Positions 25,300 to 34,287 of a DNA stretch of 64,000 nt are shown piece by piece. The position numbers were made by a program, and so were the translations under genes. Source of the stretch: a virus. The stretch's first letter is position 1. Each line of letters starts with the position of its first letter. The notes beneath the pieces are model-generated. The model had not been told where the DNA came from and ran no database searches. It saw nothing but the letters and a program-made list of their open reading frames with translations. The DNA is taken from IMG/VR virus record IMGVR_UViG_3300028423_001161, positions 1-64,000 of that record; one strand, 5' to 3'.

Positions 25300-26439
25300 T
25301 TACTGGAAGCTCACGTTTGACAATGAGATTGCATCAACGTAGTCTGCTGCGTTACCCAGCGAGCTAGCTGTGTTGGTCAATTCTTTAAAACCATAACGTG
25401 TCATAAAGCTGACCACTGGCTCGAATGTAGCAGGATCCATCACAGGACCTGTGCTCATCAGTGGGATATATGGGCAGTAGAACGCAGGAGCATCTGTCTC
25501 AGATGAACCTTTGTAGCCGACCAATACTTTGGTACCGTCTGCTGCATAGTTGTCAACAAACACACGGATGGTGCCGTTCAATGTACCTGCAAACTTGGTG
25601 TTTGTGGGTGCTTCGAACGAACCTTCTGTGGTGCGAGCAAAAGTTGAAGTGCTTGCGCTCTGCAGGATTGTCAGTGCTTCTGGTGAAACCACAACGTAGT
25701 TACCAGCGCCACGACGTGTGCGAGCTGCAATGCGGTTAGCGGCACGGTTGATCTCAATAGCGAGAGCTGCGTGACGGTCACCAACAAATACACTCTGTCC
25801 TGACAGATTGTCAAAGTCCAGGCTTGTGCCTGCACCGGCCAAGTTACGCAGTGAGCCAATGATTTCTTGGTCAATTTCCACAACGATTTCTTGTGCTAGT
25901 GCTTGCATGATTTCTGCTTCAACGTCTAGGCCGTGCATTGCTTCTGCATCTTGTGCAGCTTCAAATGTCCAGCGTGCGCTCAAGCGTCTGGTTTTTGCTT
26001 CAACTGTTTCCTTCAAGATTTGAATGCTCATTTTGTTACCTGGCTGACCTTCAGCTGATGCTGTAGCATCTGGTGAACCTGCATAACTCTGAGCCAACTT
26101 GAATGGGCTTAGTGCTTCTTCGCCTGCCACTGCGCCGTCAGCTGTATCAGCATAACGCACACGCAATGTGTGGATTTGACCAACAGGACCAGTCATTGGC
26201 TGTACGCCGACCAGTTCGTTAGCAATCACCGACGGTAGTACACGTCGGATCAGGGGAAGCATTACTTTGTTTAATGTTGCGACTGAACCTGCACCAGTTG
26301 CACCTGTGCTTGCGGCCTCTGACAAATGACGCTTTGCGTTCTCGAGGACCACACCCATGGTTTCTTTGCGCTGACCGCTTAAACCTTCTGTCAGTGCTTC
26401 TTTGGTTGCGGACCAGTTGCTTTCAAATAGATTTGCCAT
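25300..26439 (-). CDS. 23: Major capsid protein gp23
   Basis: A 379-residue HK97-fold capsid protein; T4 gp23 is 521, cyanophage versions about 450-470. It builds the hexamers of the head. Diagnostic segments are KVMLPLIRRVLPSVIANELVGVQPMTGP near residues 58-85, QIHTLRVRYAD, the MSIQILKETVEAKTRRLSARWTFEAAQD helix, and the C-terminal FYCPYIPLMSTGPVMDPATFEP then FMTRYGFKELTN. The short length means that the T4 insertion domain is reduced or missing, as reported for distant (Far-T4-like) capsids. The ATG at 26439 has GGAG upstream. The gene is last of the portal-protease-scaffold-capsid series and is followed by a strong terminator. Confidence 0.95.
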   Translation of the reverse strand: MANLFESNWSATKEALTEGLSGQRKETMGVVLENAKRHLSEAASTGATGAGSVATLNKVMLPLIRRVLPSVIANELVGVQPMTGPVGQIHTLRVRYADTADGAVAGEEALSPFKLAQSYAGSPDATASAEGQPGNKMSIQILKETVEAKTRRLSARWTFEAAQDAEAMHGLDVEAEIMQALAQEIVVEIDQEIIGSLRNLAGAGTSLDFDNLSGQSVFVGDRHAALAIEINRAANRIAARTRRGAGNYVVVSPEALTILQSASTSTFARTTEGSFEAPTNTKFAGTLNGTIRVFVDNYAADGTKVLVGYKGSSETDAPAFYCPYIPLMSTGPVMDPATFEPVVSFMTRYGFKELTNTASSLGNAADYVDAISLSNVSFQ

Positions 26440-26452
26440 TTCTTAACTCCTA

Positions 26453-27568
26453 TTATTTTGAAAGTCCGGCTAATTTACGGATTGTGTCGATTTCAACAAC
26501 ACTTTCCGTGTTGTCATTGGCTTCTGCTTTCACAGATGCCTTCTTATTACCAGTGTGTTCTTTTGTCACTGATTCCTTGATTACATGCTTCTTTGGTCTG
26601 GGTGCTTCTTCATTCAAAACTGAGGGAAGATACTTGTTGAATGCTTCTTCCAGTTTTTCAGTTTTCACACTTTCCAACAAATCGCACATAACTTCTTTTT
26701 TGTCTTTGCCCAGTGGTTGCATCAAAGTGTCGAGCTTCTCTTTGCGAGAATAACGATCCTCTGCTACACTTGCCTTGCTTTCTGCCAGTTGGATTGCTTC
26801 ATCACGTTGTGCAATCTGTTCTTGTGCTTCTGCAAGACGTTTCTCCATTGAGGCCAGTGTCTTTTGTACTTTGCGAATTTCTTTGGCTTCGTTGAGATAA
26901 CTGCTGTTATACTCAGCTGCAAAAGCCTCAAAAAGACGTCTACCAAAGTCATTTTCTCGTGCTGCTGTGATGTCTTGTCTAAATGAGCTGACTTCTTCAC
27001 TGATAATACCGTTGACAACTTTTTCAACTCGTTTGGCGGCATTTTTCACGAAGTCCTTTTTCGTTTCAGCTAGCTGACGCTTGCCTTCGCGAACCATTTT
27101 GACTTTCTGCTCTACCAGTGCTTGCTTGTCCTCATGGAACTCTTTGAGCTCTTCTGCCAGCTGAGTTGCAACAAAATCATCCAATTTTGCTACATGCTCG
27201 TTGACACGAGAACGATCGGCACGCAGTTCTTGAATCTCTTTGGCCACTGATTCTGTGACAAAGCGATCCAGGACTTGGGCATGTTTTTTCATAGCGGTAC
27301 GATACTTAACTGCCTGTTCTGCGAGTGACTTCTTGTCTTCAGCTAGTTCTGCCATCTCAGCTGACAAACGCTCTGAAATGAAACTGTCCACTGCTTCTGC
27401 AATGAGACCTTTGTCATGTTCATAGCGTTGTGCAAACTCCTCACGAAGTTCTGCTGTGATTTCTTCACGTGCTTCTGACAACTGTGACTCCCAGGCTTCT
27501 TGAAGGCTTGTGCGAGCCTCTTGTGAAAGACCTGCACCTTCAAGTAGTTCGTTAAATGTAACTGCCAT
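26453..27568 (-). CDS. 22: Prohead core scaffold protein gp22
   Basis: A 371-residue, highly charged, almost wholly helical protein; T4 gp22 is 269. It forms the inner core around which gp23 assembles and is later cut to peptides by gp21. Long heptad-like coiled stretches run from about 15 to 290 (ELREEFAQRYEHDKGLIAEAVDSFI; AELAEDKKSLAEQAVKYRTAMKKH repeated in related form three times). The C-terminal 60 residues are polar with Lys/Ala/Glu runs. Position between gp21 and gp23 is the T4 order. The GTAGGAGAC site precedes the ATG at 27568. Confidence 0.9.
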   Translation of the reverse strand: MAVTFNELLEGAGLSQEARTSLQEAWESQLSEAREEITAELREEFAQRYEHDKGLIAEAVDSFISERLSAEMAELAEDKKSLAEQAVKYRTAMKKHAQVLDRFVTESVAKEIQELRADRSRVNEHVAKLDDFVATQLAEELKEFHEDKQALVEQKVKMVREGKRQLAETKKDFVKNAAKRVEKVVNGIISEEVSSFRQDITAARENDFGRRLFEAFAAEYNSSYLNEAKEIRKVQKTLASMEKRLAEAQEQIAQRDEAIQLAESKASVAEDRYSRKEKLDTLMQPLGKDKKEVMCDLLESVKTEKLEEAFNKYLPSVLNEEAPRPKKHVIKESVTKEHTGNKKASVKAEANDNTESVVEIDTIRKLAGLSK

Positions 27569-27581
27569 AGTAGTCTCCTAC

Positions 27582-28208
27582 TTACCTTTTGTTAAGTTCG
27601 TTGATAAACTCAGCAATAGAGCTTACCAAATGCTTTTCTGCATTTCTGTCGTGTGTTACGTCAGCGGCTAACCTGTGAATGGCTTCGCCGCCACGCATGT
27701 TAAACAAACTCTCATAGATGGTCTTAGGATAAGCATCTGGAGCACTGGGCTGGGCCACAATGTCCACAGTTACAATATCAAATTCCGATACACGACCAGA
27801 ATCATCAACATTGCCACTGCCACGACTACTTACACCCAGTTTTGCTCCGGCTTTTAGCAAGCTACGAGCAATGTTACCCATGGGAGTATCTATGATTTTG
27901 AGTTTTCCTACTCCGTCTGTGCCATTGCACTGCATGTCAGTGATGATATGGCTCACACGGTCAAGGTTGATCTGAAGCTCTTCTGGATGGTCTAGTTCGC
28001 CCAAAACAGTTTCGCCTTTGGTCAACCGTGATGTTACGCTTTCAACAGCACGCTTGATCTCTGTGGTGGGGTATACCCGACCATTTTGATTCTTTACATC
28101 ACCTTGGATAAAAAGCCCTGCCATAAACAGGTCTTTGCCATCCTCGCTTTCCATGAGCTTGAGACCTGCATGGTCTGGGCTCATATATTCGTAAAGTTTA
28201 CGTGCCAT
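27582..28208 (-). CDS. 21: Prohead core protease gp21
   Basis: A 208-residue serine protease of the herpesvirus-assemblin-like type; T4 gp21 is 212. It matures the head by cutting scaffold and capsid proteins. The catalytic His lies in VLGELDHPEE (His74), the Ser in LGVSSRGSG (about Ser127 or Ser128), with NGRVYPTTEI and the strand IVTVDIVAQPSAPDAYP as family marks. A GAGGT site precedes the ATG at 28208. It sits between the acidic core protein and gp22 as in T4. Confidence 0.93.
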   Translation of the reverse strand: MARKLYEYMSPDHAGLKLMESEDGKDLFMAGLFIQGDVKNQNGRVYPTTEIKRAVESVTSRLTKGETVLGELDHPEELQINLDRVSHIITDMQCNGTDGVGKLKIIDTPMGNIARSLLKAGAKLGVSSRGSGNVDDSGRVSEFDIVTVDIVAQPSAPDAYPKTIYESLFNMRGGEAIHRLAADVTHDRNAEKHLVSSIAEFINELNKR

Positions 28209-28234
28209 TTTATTTTACCTCACTTACTTACAAG

Positions 28235-29101
28235 TCACTTAGGACGCTTGCTCAACGGGCTCTTGCTGTTGCTGCCATCGGCATTTGATTTGCCGTCTTT
28301 GGCAGCAGGAGCTTTCTTGTGATCAACGTCAATGTTGTTGTCTGTGGGGTCCTGTTCTTTGGCTTCGGCGCCGTGGTTTTTCTTGCCTTCTGAGCCATCC
28401 TTGGCTTTCACAGGCGAACCTTGGCTGCTAACACTGCTGTGCTTGGGTGCTTTGGTGAAAGGTGATTCACCTTCTGCATCGCCTGCACCGCCCTTGGGCT
28501 CAGGCACTTTGTCTTGCAGAGCAGTTGCTTCTTCGAGATCTTCCATTTCGTCGAGATCGTATTCAACTGAATCCATCATCTCGTCTTCCATGTCGTCATC
28601 TGCATCCATGTCCATGTCCATGTCCATGCTGTCTGCGTCAACATCCATGTCCATGTCGTCCATGTCACCGTCTTGCGCTGAAATTAGTGATTCCAGTTCA
28701 CGGCGCAGATCTTCTAAATCAGCTTCCATGTCCTCGACTTTGTCTTCGATGTCTTCATCAGCATCAGCGTCGGCATCAGCATCGGCATCCATGTCCATGT
28801 CCATGCTATCTGCATCTGCGTCAGCATCCATGTCCATGTCGTCCAGGTCTACTGACTCTTCGTCATCTTCCTCAGCTTCAACTGTGTCTTGGTGAATTTC
28901 TTCTTCGTCATCTGTGATTTCTTTTTCGAAATCCTTGGACTTGCTGTCTCGATGGATATCTTCTTCTACTTCGTCTGACTCGTCAAGCACGCGCTCGTAT
29001 TCAGCACGAGCTTTAGCTACTACATATTCATGTAGGAGCTCTTCGGCTTTTTCCGTGTCTTCTGCAAGAAGGAGTTCGAGAATCTGTTCTAGATTTGACA
29101 T
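28235..29101 (-). CDS. Prohead core protein (gp68/gp67-like position), acidic repeat protein
   Basis: A 288-residue, extremely acidic protein. The first 45 residues (LEQILELLLAEDTEKAEELLHEYVVAKARAEYERVL) form an amphipathic helix resembling T4 gp68. Then come about 140 residues of Asp/Met/Ala/Glu, including two runs of Met-Asp and Ala-Asp dipeptides (near 28590-28660 and 28755-28845). A neutral, Lys/Gly/Ser-rich tail of about 90 residues follows (SVSSQGSPVKAKDGSEG). T4 places the acidic core proteins 67 and 68 between the portal and protease genes; this gene is in that place. It is probably a scaffold component removed or cleaved during maturation. The dipeptide runs are likely to vary in length between relatives. 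Confidence 0.7.
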   Translation of the reverse strand: MSNLEQILELLLAEDTEKAEELLHEYVVAKARAEYERVLDESDEVEEDIHRDSKSKDFEKEITDDEEEIHQDTVEAEEDDEESVDLDDMDMDADADADSMDMDMDADADADADADEDIEDKVEDMEADLEDLRRELESLISAQDGDMDDMDMDVDADSMDMDMDMDADDDMEDEMMDSVEYDLDEMEDLEEATALQDKVPEPKGGAGDAEGESPFTKAPKHSSVSSQGSPVKAKDGSEGKKNHGAEAKEQDPTDNNIDVDHKKAPAAKDGKSNADGSNSKSPLSKRPK

Positions 29102-29286
29102 TGTGGCTCTCCTAAACTCTTGAGTATTTTTTTAAGGCGCTATTGCCTTATACACTTTTTACTTATAGGAGATAGCTGAAATCACCGCGAAAACGGCGAT
29201 TTTTTGGTCAAAAATTGCTTAGTTCTATTTAGTTTGGGTCAAACACTGCAAAAAACAGTGTTTTAATATAATTTTTCTGTAACAAT
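29102..29286 (-). promoter_or_regulatory. Hairpin-rich leader before the acidic core gene
   Basis: This 185-base gap holds three hairpins: AAACACTG/CAGTGTTT (29241-29248 with 29256-29263), a 9-bp stem with one G-U pair (29179-29187 with 29194-29202) and a 5-bp AAGGC/GCCTT stem near 29133-29148. The middle one has a T tract on the plus strand, but no plus-strand gene lies upstream of it. No late box was seen. The region may tune the ratio of core protein to portal. Confidence 0.4.
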
Positions 29287-29475
29287 CTACTCAGCGGGCA
29301 TACCGTACATGCTGCTCACAAACTCGTCATGTTCGAGCTCTTCTGCACGCTTGATGTCACGGTATTTTCTCAGTTTGTTGAGCTGTTGCAGTGTGAGCAC
29401 TGGTTTGCGTGTGTCTGATTCACTGCGTTGTGTGTATTGATCATGTTCTGGATCATAGAATTCTCTGAGTCTCAT
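29287..29475 (-). CDS. Small conserved protein following the portal gene
   Basis: A 62-residue protein whose ATG (29475) overlaps the portal stop in a TGATG arrangement; AGGAGA lies just upstream. An in-frame TTG one codon earlier is rejected. It begins with RLREFYDPEHDQYTQR and continues in a basic-then-acidic helix (LTLQQLNKLRKYRDIKRAEELEHDEF), which suggests a small helical partner. From memory, T4-like marine phages have a similar small protein (FYDP...LNKLRK) after gene 20; its role is unknown. It may be a core or portal-assembly helper in the place of T4 gp67. Confidence 0.7.
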   Translation of the reverse strand: MRLREFYDPEHDQYTQRSESDTRKPVLTLQQLNKLRKYRDIKRAEELEHDEFVSSMYGMPAE

Positions 29476-31178
29476 CAAAGTTCTCCTGGTTCTTCGCCGC
29501 CTGGACTTTCAGCATCTCCTAGGTCGTCTGCTCCACCTAGGTCTTCTATGCCGCCAAGATCAGCTTCGCCGCTGATGTCGCCTTCCGGAGAAGGACGAAT
29601 GCCCATGCTGCCTAGACCCGGCATGTCACTGTCGGGCATGGTGCTGGGTTTTTGCTGTTTGTTTTCTTTGCGCCACAGTTCTTCGTTTCTGCGAATCTCG
29701 TCCTCTGTGAGGCCTAGATACTTTTCTAGTTTGAACTGGTTGCTCATGAACGGAATTCCTTGCACTTGCCCAAACAGTTGTGCACGTTCTGTTTCCAGTT
29801 GTAGTTCACGATAACTGCTGAAGTTCATAGGCTTGTTGAATTCTATGTAGAAATTACCGCTGTCCACTTCGATGCCTCGGTTTTTCAAAAACATCTTGAA
29901 CTCATGATCCAGTTCTTCTTGCACTTGCCTCTGGAGGCGCTCAATGTATTTGGCAAAACGAAACTCTTGGATATAGGCAACTCCCACTTTGCCGTCATTG
30001 TACACAGCTGAGCCGTCCTCGGGTCCCGTGGGCAAGTAACTGCTGGGCACACGCAGACCGCGCATCAGGCGGTTGTTGAAGTATCTGAGATCATCAATTT
30101 GACCTAGGTTTTCACCGCCGGGCAGTGTGTCCACTTTGCTGCCGCGTCCGTCTGCTGTTTGTGCAAAGAAGTAATCTTCCAACATGCTCATGGGGTTATA
30201 GGCACTGTCAGCAATGGCATTGCCGTCTTTGTTTTTGTTGGGAATACGCTTTTGTTGTACTTCGTATTTGACCTGCTCCAGATACTGACGTGCCTTGTGT
30301 GGGGGCATGTTGCCCACATCAATGAAAAACACACGGCGTTCCGGTGCGCGGTGCACACGATAGATGATAATTGAATCTTCTAGTAGCTCTTTCTGCTTGA
30401 ATAGTTTGAACACTGGTTCTAGGATGCTCACGCCAAATGGCCACACATTGTCCATGCCTTCTGTGAGGCTGATATGCACTATGTGTTCTGCAGGCACAGG
30501 AATACCCTGTTCAACACCGTCATCACCGCCAGTGATCCAGGTGCTGCCTTGTTTGGTGTTCACAGGACTCATGATGCCTGTGATGCCTTGTCCTGCGCCA
30601 AAAGGTCTGCCGTGGATGTGAGACACCTCTGAAGCGACCTGCTCCTGCAGATTCAGTGAGAGCTCTTTGACGAAATAGGCTTCAATTTTTTTGCCTTCGC
30701 TTTCATTGACAATGACTTTTTCCACATTGGCAGGATCTACCCAGTACAGCTCGTAGGTTTCAGGATCTCTGATAAAAATCTGATCACCGTACTTGCAGGT
30801 GTTGCGAAAAATGCGAAATGCACGTTTGTGCAGCTTGTTGAGCTTGCACCACTGATACAGTGAACGCGAGAGAATTTTGCTTTCTGTGTCGGAAGGGTCT
30901 TCGGCATACTCTAGGTGAAAAGGCAAGCCTGTGCCTTCATCTTCCTGGGTGCCGAACTCAGCAATGGTATCAAGTGCAGCATTGATCTCTGAGTCACCGT
31001 CCATGTTGTCATACTGCTGATAGCGTATGAGTCTGTTGGGCGAACCTGCATATACCTCAGGCAACCAGCTGGCATAGCGGCTGCTGGATGCTCCTGCACC
31101 GTCCACAGATGATGTTCCTTGGAGATTCAGTGGCAAACCACTGTTGTCTACTGGTGAAAAATGCTTGCGCCAGCTCAT
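29475..31178 (-). CDS. 20: Portal vertex protein gp20
   Basis: A 567-residue portal protein; T4 gp20 is 524. Its dodecamer starts head assembly and carries the packaging motor and neck. Marks include SWRKHFSPVD at the start, RYASWLPEVYAGSPNRLIRYQQYDNMDGDSEINAALDTIAEF, HIVHISLTEGMDNVWPFGVSILEPVFK, the LLEDSIIIYRVHRAPERRVFFIDVGNMP segment and LPGGENLGQIDDLRYFNNRLMRGLRVPSSYL. The C-terminal 70 residues are a Gly/Asp/Pro-rich disordered tail. A late box lies 28 nt upstream and an AGGA site precedes the ATG at 31178. Confidence 0.96.
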   Translation of the reverse strand: MSWRKHFSPVDNSGLPLNLQGTSSVDGAGASSSRYASWLPEVYAGSPNRLIRYQQYDNMDGDSEINAALDTIAEFGTQEDEGTGLPFHLEYAEDPSDTESKILSRSLYQWCKLNKLHKRAFRIFRNTCKYGDQIFIRDPETYELYWVDPANVEKVIVNESEGKKIEAYFVKELSLNLQEQVASEVSHIHGRPFGAGQGITGIMSPVNTKQGSTWITGGDDGVEQGIPVPAEHIVHISLTEGMDNVWPFGVSILEPVFKLFKQKELLEDSIIIYRVHRAPERRVFFIDVGNMPPHKARQYLEQVKYEVQQKRIPNKNKDGNAIADSAYNPMSMLEDYFFAQTADGRGSKVDTLPGGENLGQIDDLRYFNNRLMRGLRVPSSYLPTGPEDGSAVYNDGKVGVAYIQEFRFAKYIERLQRQVQEELDHEFKMFLKNRGIEVDSGNFYIEFNKPMNFSSYRELQLETERAQLFGQVQGIPFMSNQFKLEKYLGLTEDEIRRNEELWRKENKQQKPSTMPDSDMPGLGSMGIRPSPEGDISGEADLGGIEDLGGADDLGDAESPGGEEPGEL

Positions 31179-31206
31179 AGTATTCCTATATAGTGAAACT
31201 TGCTAT

Positions 31207-31214
31207 TATTTATC
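31207..31214 (-). promoter_or_regulatory. Late promoter box GATAAATA for the portal-capsid operon
   Basis: Minus-strand GATAAATA 28 nt before the gp20 ATG, in the 54-base gap after the tape measure gene. Confidence 0.65.
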
Positions 31215-31232
31215 CAATCCCACCAACAGCAA

Positions 31233-34193
31233 CTAACTATCTCGAACAGTGTCTGTGAGTTCTCGAATCAATCTATTGGTTTTGTCTGAGCTCATGGCAA
31301 TGCTGGCAAGTATTTCCTGCTGTGTTTTGTCTGTGCCACCTGCAGTTTGATTGGCAGTTTGTGCGGTAGTTTCTGTGGCCTGTGCGTTTTCCAGCTGTGG
31401 TGCAGGTGCATTTGCTCCGCCGCCTACAAGGTTCACACCGTATTCCACGATGCTTTGACCAGCACGCACTAGACCTTGGCCAATGCGCTCTGCTATGCCT
31501 TCTTCGTCGGGTTCAACACTGCGATTGACTGCTTCGATGGCTCTGGCACTGGCAAACATTGCATCACTGTCAAGGTCAGCAAATTTCTGGTAGACTTCTG
31601 CTATTTTATCCATGCTGAGTGCTGTTGCAGTGATGCCTTCAGCATTCATTGAGCCTATTCTCTCAAACAGATTCAACTGTTGGCTCTGTTTGTCTAGGTC
31701 TGCACCGCTGTCACCAAATAGACCATCTCTGCCCACTGTGCCACTGAACTCAGATAGGCTGTTTGTGATCTCTCCTATGGCCTGAGAGATGCTGACTATG
31801 TTTTCAGTGGGTATTGCACTGAGTCTTTCCACAACATCTGCTTGAGCTTCCAGCTTGATGGCTTCTGACTCTGCGCCTGCTGTTTTGATCTTGCTTACTG
31901 CTTCTGCTATTCCCTCTGCCACTGAAGCAATGCTAGTGCCGATGCTTTCCACATAAGAGCCCACACCTTCAAACACAGTCTTGATTGCATTGCCAACATT
32001 GCTGATCACAGTGCCAATGCCTTCCAGTGTGCTCTTGAACGCTTCTCCGAATGCTTCGATGCCAGGTGCAGCCACTCTCACTGCTAGTGCTATGCCATTG
32101 ATGGCCACTGTGACAGCAGCAAGTCCTGCCAGAGCTGCAGGATTAGCAAATGCTCTTAGGCCTACTGCTAGGCGTTTGAGACCAGCACCTATTCCGCGTA
32201 TCATGCCTCCGCCAGCTCTGCTTCCTGCTGTGGCCACTGTGCTTGCAGTGCTTGACGCAGCGTTGGCGCCTGCACCTGCGGCCACTTTAGCAAGCACTAT
32301 TGGTGCTGCCGCTGCCATCAGTGCTTTAACACCCACTACGCTTAGAACTCCTAGTGCAATAGCACTCCAGTTGAGGCCATCTATCTGTGTTCTAGTCTCA
32401 CCTGTTTCAGAATCCTTTACCTGTTTGGTGTCTACAAACATGCCAAACACTTTCATCAGTCCGCTGCCAATAGCAGACAGTATTTGGAATGCACTTTTCA
32501 AACCGTCAATGAAGCTTTTCACGCTTTCCTTGAACTGGTCAACATCAAAATCTTCAATGAACTGAACTACTCTATCAGTGAGTGTGCTGAGTTGTTCATC
32601 GGCAAAAACTCTTATTTTGTCTGCCAAGCTGGCAGTGGCATCGCCTGTGTCAAACAGTCTGGTGAACAAGCCCTGTGGACCTGTGAGTGCTGTGCCCACT
32701 GCAGACACACTGTTCATCAAGGACTGTAACACACTGTTTACACCTTCGCTGTCTTCTGTGAAAGCTTCAGCAAAGGCTTCCATAGGCCCGCTGAATGTGC
32801 CTGCTAGTCCTGTGAACAGTGATCCTAAACTGCCCTGCACCTGATTAAGTGCTTGATCAAAAGCCGCTGCGCCTTTGGCAAGACCTTCGACGTCAAAATC
32901 TTGACCGAGATTTTCTTCCAGATTGCGTGCGGCTGTTCTCAGTTGTGCCAGGCTCAAGGCCAGTGCTTCGCCTTGTGCACCCTGCATGGCCAATGTGGCC
33001 TGGAGTTCTTGAAAATCTGCACCGCTGAGACTGCTGGCTGCTTCCATGAACTCTTCATCGAGATTGTTGAGCATTCTCTGTGCGGCCTGAGGATCAGTTT
33101 TGCTGAGCTCGTTGGCAGCACGCACAGTTTCATTGATAGCTGTGCCTGCTTTGCTGTCCAGCACTGCCACAGCACTGAACAACTCTGCAGTGGCATCTGA
33201 TCCAAATGCCACCACTTCGGTGGCAGCGGCGCCAATGGTGTTGATGAGAGTTTGGTCAAGACCTGCAGCAGATAGATCACCAAGTGCTCTCTCTATGCCT
33301 CGTGTGAAATCTCTGGCTGCTTCAGGATCCAGTTGAGCTGCAATGCTCTGTATTCTCAGTGCGGCTTGCGCATTGCTGGTGAGTGTTTCTTCGCTGGCTC
33401 CTCTGATGTCGTCAATGCTTTTGCCTAAAAGAGTTGTGGCTTCAAGCTGTTGATCAAAGAGGTCAGCACTGCGCTTGGCGGCACGGTTTGCATCCAATTC
33501 GTTGAGTATGCCCAATCTCTGTCTGCGATCAAGATCTTCGGCCAGTATATCGCTGGCTTCCGACATGGTCATACCAAATTCTGAACCAAAGTTGCTGGCT
33601 GTGGCAAATGCACTCTGCAGTTCTCCAAAGCTCTGCTTGCCCACTGTCTGCACCACATTGCTGTAGCCTGCCAATAGGTTTGCTGCTTGCTTGGCATTGA
33701 GTCCTAGTTGACGCACATTGGAGAGTGCATCAATGGCTGAACCGCCTGCATCTGTGAAGCCAACACCAACCTGCGTGAGTTCGCCTAGTGTGCTACCCAC
33801 ATTGAGCACAGAACTCTTGAGAATGCCAAATGCAGTGATCACCCCAGGCACTGCTTTCTTGCCTAGACTCATTAGACCTTGAGACGCTATCACCGTGGTT
33901 TCGCCTAGGTCTCTGGCAAAGCGGCCTCCGGCTGTGTCTTTCTCCACAGTGTCAATGAGTTCTTTGAAGTTTTCTGCTTGTTTTTTGCGAAACTCTTGTG
34001 TTTGTGCTTGCTCGTCTTTGTCTTGTTTGGTTTGTTCTTTGGCGTCATCAAGTTGTTTTTCATAGATGGCCATGGCTTCTTTGTTGCTGCCCAGCTGAGC
34101 CTCCATGATTTTTAGCATTTCCTGGCTGGTGCTCTCCAATGCAAAATTGGGCACATCAACAAAGTTGCCGTCAGGTAGTTGTATTTCAGCCAT
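31233..34193 (-). CDS. Tail tape measure protein (gp29-like role)
   Basis: A 986-residue, mostly helical, Ala/Leu-rich protein consistent with a tape measure, which sets tail length and is ejected through the tube. The N-terminal 110 residues are charged helices (KEAMAIYEKQLDDAKEQTKQDKDEQ). Residues 110-480 are long helical stretches. Two hydrophobic helical segments follow near residues 610-720 (LSVVGVKALMAAAAPIVLAKVAAGA; PAALAGLAAVTVAINGIALAVRVAA), typical of tape measure proteins that insert in the host membrane. The C-terminus is polar. T4 gp29 is 590 residues, so this tail may be longer or the protein carries added domains. It is transcribed from one arm of the promoter inverted repeat at 34224-34261. 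Confidence 0.75.
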   Translation of the reverse strand: MAEIQLPDGNFVDVPNFALESTSQEMLKIMEAQLGSNKEAMAIYEKQLDDAKEQTKQDKDEQAQTQEFRKKQAENFKELIDTVEKDTAGGRFARDLGETTVIASQGLMSLGKKAVPGVITAFGILKSSVLNVGSTLGELTQVGVGFTDAGGSAIDALSNVRQLGLNAKQAANLLAGYSNVVQTVGKQSFGELQSAFATASNFGSEFGMTMSEASDILAEDLDRRQRLGILNELDANRAAKRSADLFDQQLEATTLLGKSIDDIRGASEETLTSNAQAALRIQSIAAQLDPEAARDFTRGIERALGDLSAAGLDQTLINTIGAAATEVVAFGSDATAELFSAVAVLDSKAGTAINETVRAANELSKTDPQAAQRMLNNLDEEFMEAASSLSGADFQELQATLAMQGAQGEALALSLAQLRTAARNLEENLGQDFDVEGLAKGAAAFDQALNQVQGSLGSLFTGLAGTFSGPMEAFAEAFTEDSEGVNSVLQSLMNSVSAVGTALTGPQGLFTRLFDTGDATASLADKIRVFADEQLSTLTDRVVQFIEDFDVDQFKESVKSFIDGLKSAFQILSAIGSGLMKVFGMFVDTKQVKDSETGETRTQIDGLNWSAIALGVLSVVGVKALMAAAAPIVLAKVAAGAGANAASSTASTVATAGSRAGGGMIRGIGAGLKRLAVGLRAFANPAALAGLAAVTVAINGIALAVRVAAPGIEAFGEAFKSTLEGIGTVISNVGNAIKTVFEGVGSYVESIGTSIASVAEGIAEAVSKIKTAGAESEAIKLEAQADVVERLSAIPTENIVSISQAIGEITNSLSEFSGTVGRDGLFGDSGADLDKQSQQLNLFERIGSMNAEGITATALSMDKIAEVYQKFADLDSDAMFASARAIEAVNRSVEPDEEGIAERIGQGLVRAGQSIVEYGVNLVGGGANAPAPQLENAQATETTAQTANQTAGGTDKTQQEILASIAMSSDKTNRLIRELTDTVRDS

Positions 34194-34223
34194 CTGTGAT
34201 CTCTAAAAACGGTGTTTTATGGT

Positions 34224-34236
34224 GATAAATATTGTT
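34224..34236 (+). promoter_or_regulatory. Late promoter for gp26 (left arm of inverted repeat)
   Basis: GATAAATATTGTT reads on the plus strand toward gp26 (ATG at 34288). It forms a perfect 13-bp inverted repeat with 34249-34261, spaced by 12 bases. Confidence 0.68.
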
Positions 34237-34248
34237 CACACATACACA

Positions 34249-34261
34249 AACAATATTTATC
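34249..34261 (-). promoter_or_regulatory. Late promoter for tape measure gene (right arm of inverted repeat)
   Basis: The same 13-base sequence on the minus strand points toward the tape measure gene (ATG at 34193). The two promoters face each other, so each transcript would cross the other promoter. Confidence 0.68.
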
Positions 34262-34287
34262 TGTGCAATTAACAGGAGTTTTTACAG

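Noticed and set aside
28590-28850. Possible CRISPR or direct-repeat array
   Set aside because: The six-base units are codons of Met-Asp and Ala-Asp without spacers; no array-like repeat-spacer structure occurs anywhere in the window.
28332-28917. Long plus-strand frames rich in Ser/Met or Arg/His/Pro/Cys
   Set aside because: They are the antisense reading of the acidic repeat in the prohead core gene; their low-complexity composition follows from the six-base repeat.
29179-29205. Hairpin with T tract on the plus strand as a terminator
   Set aside because: It has terminator form only for rightward transcription, and no plus-strand gene lies upstream in this region.
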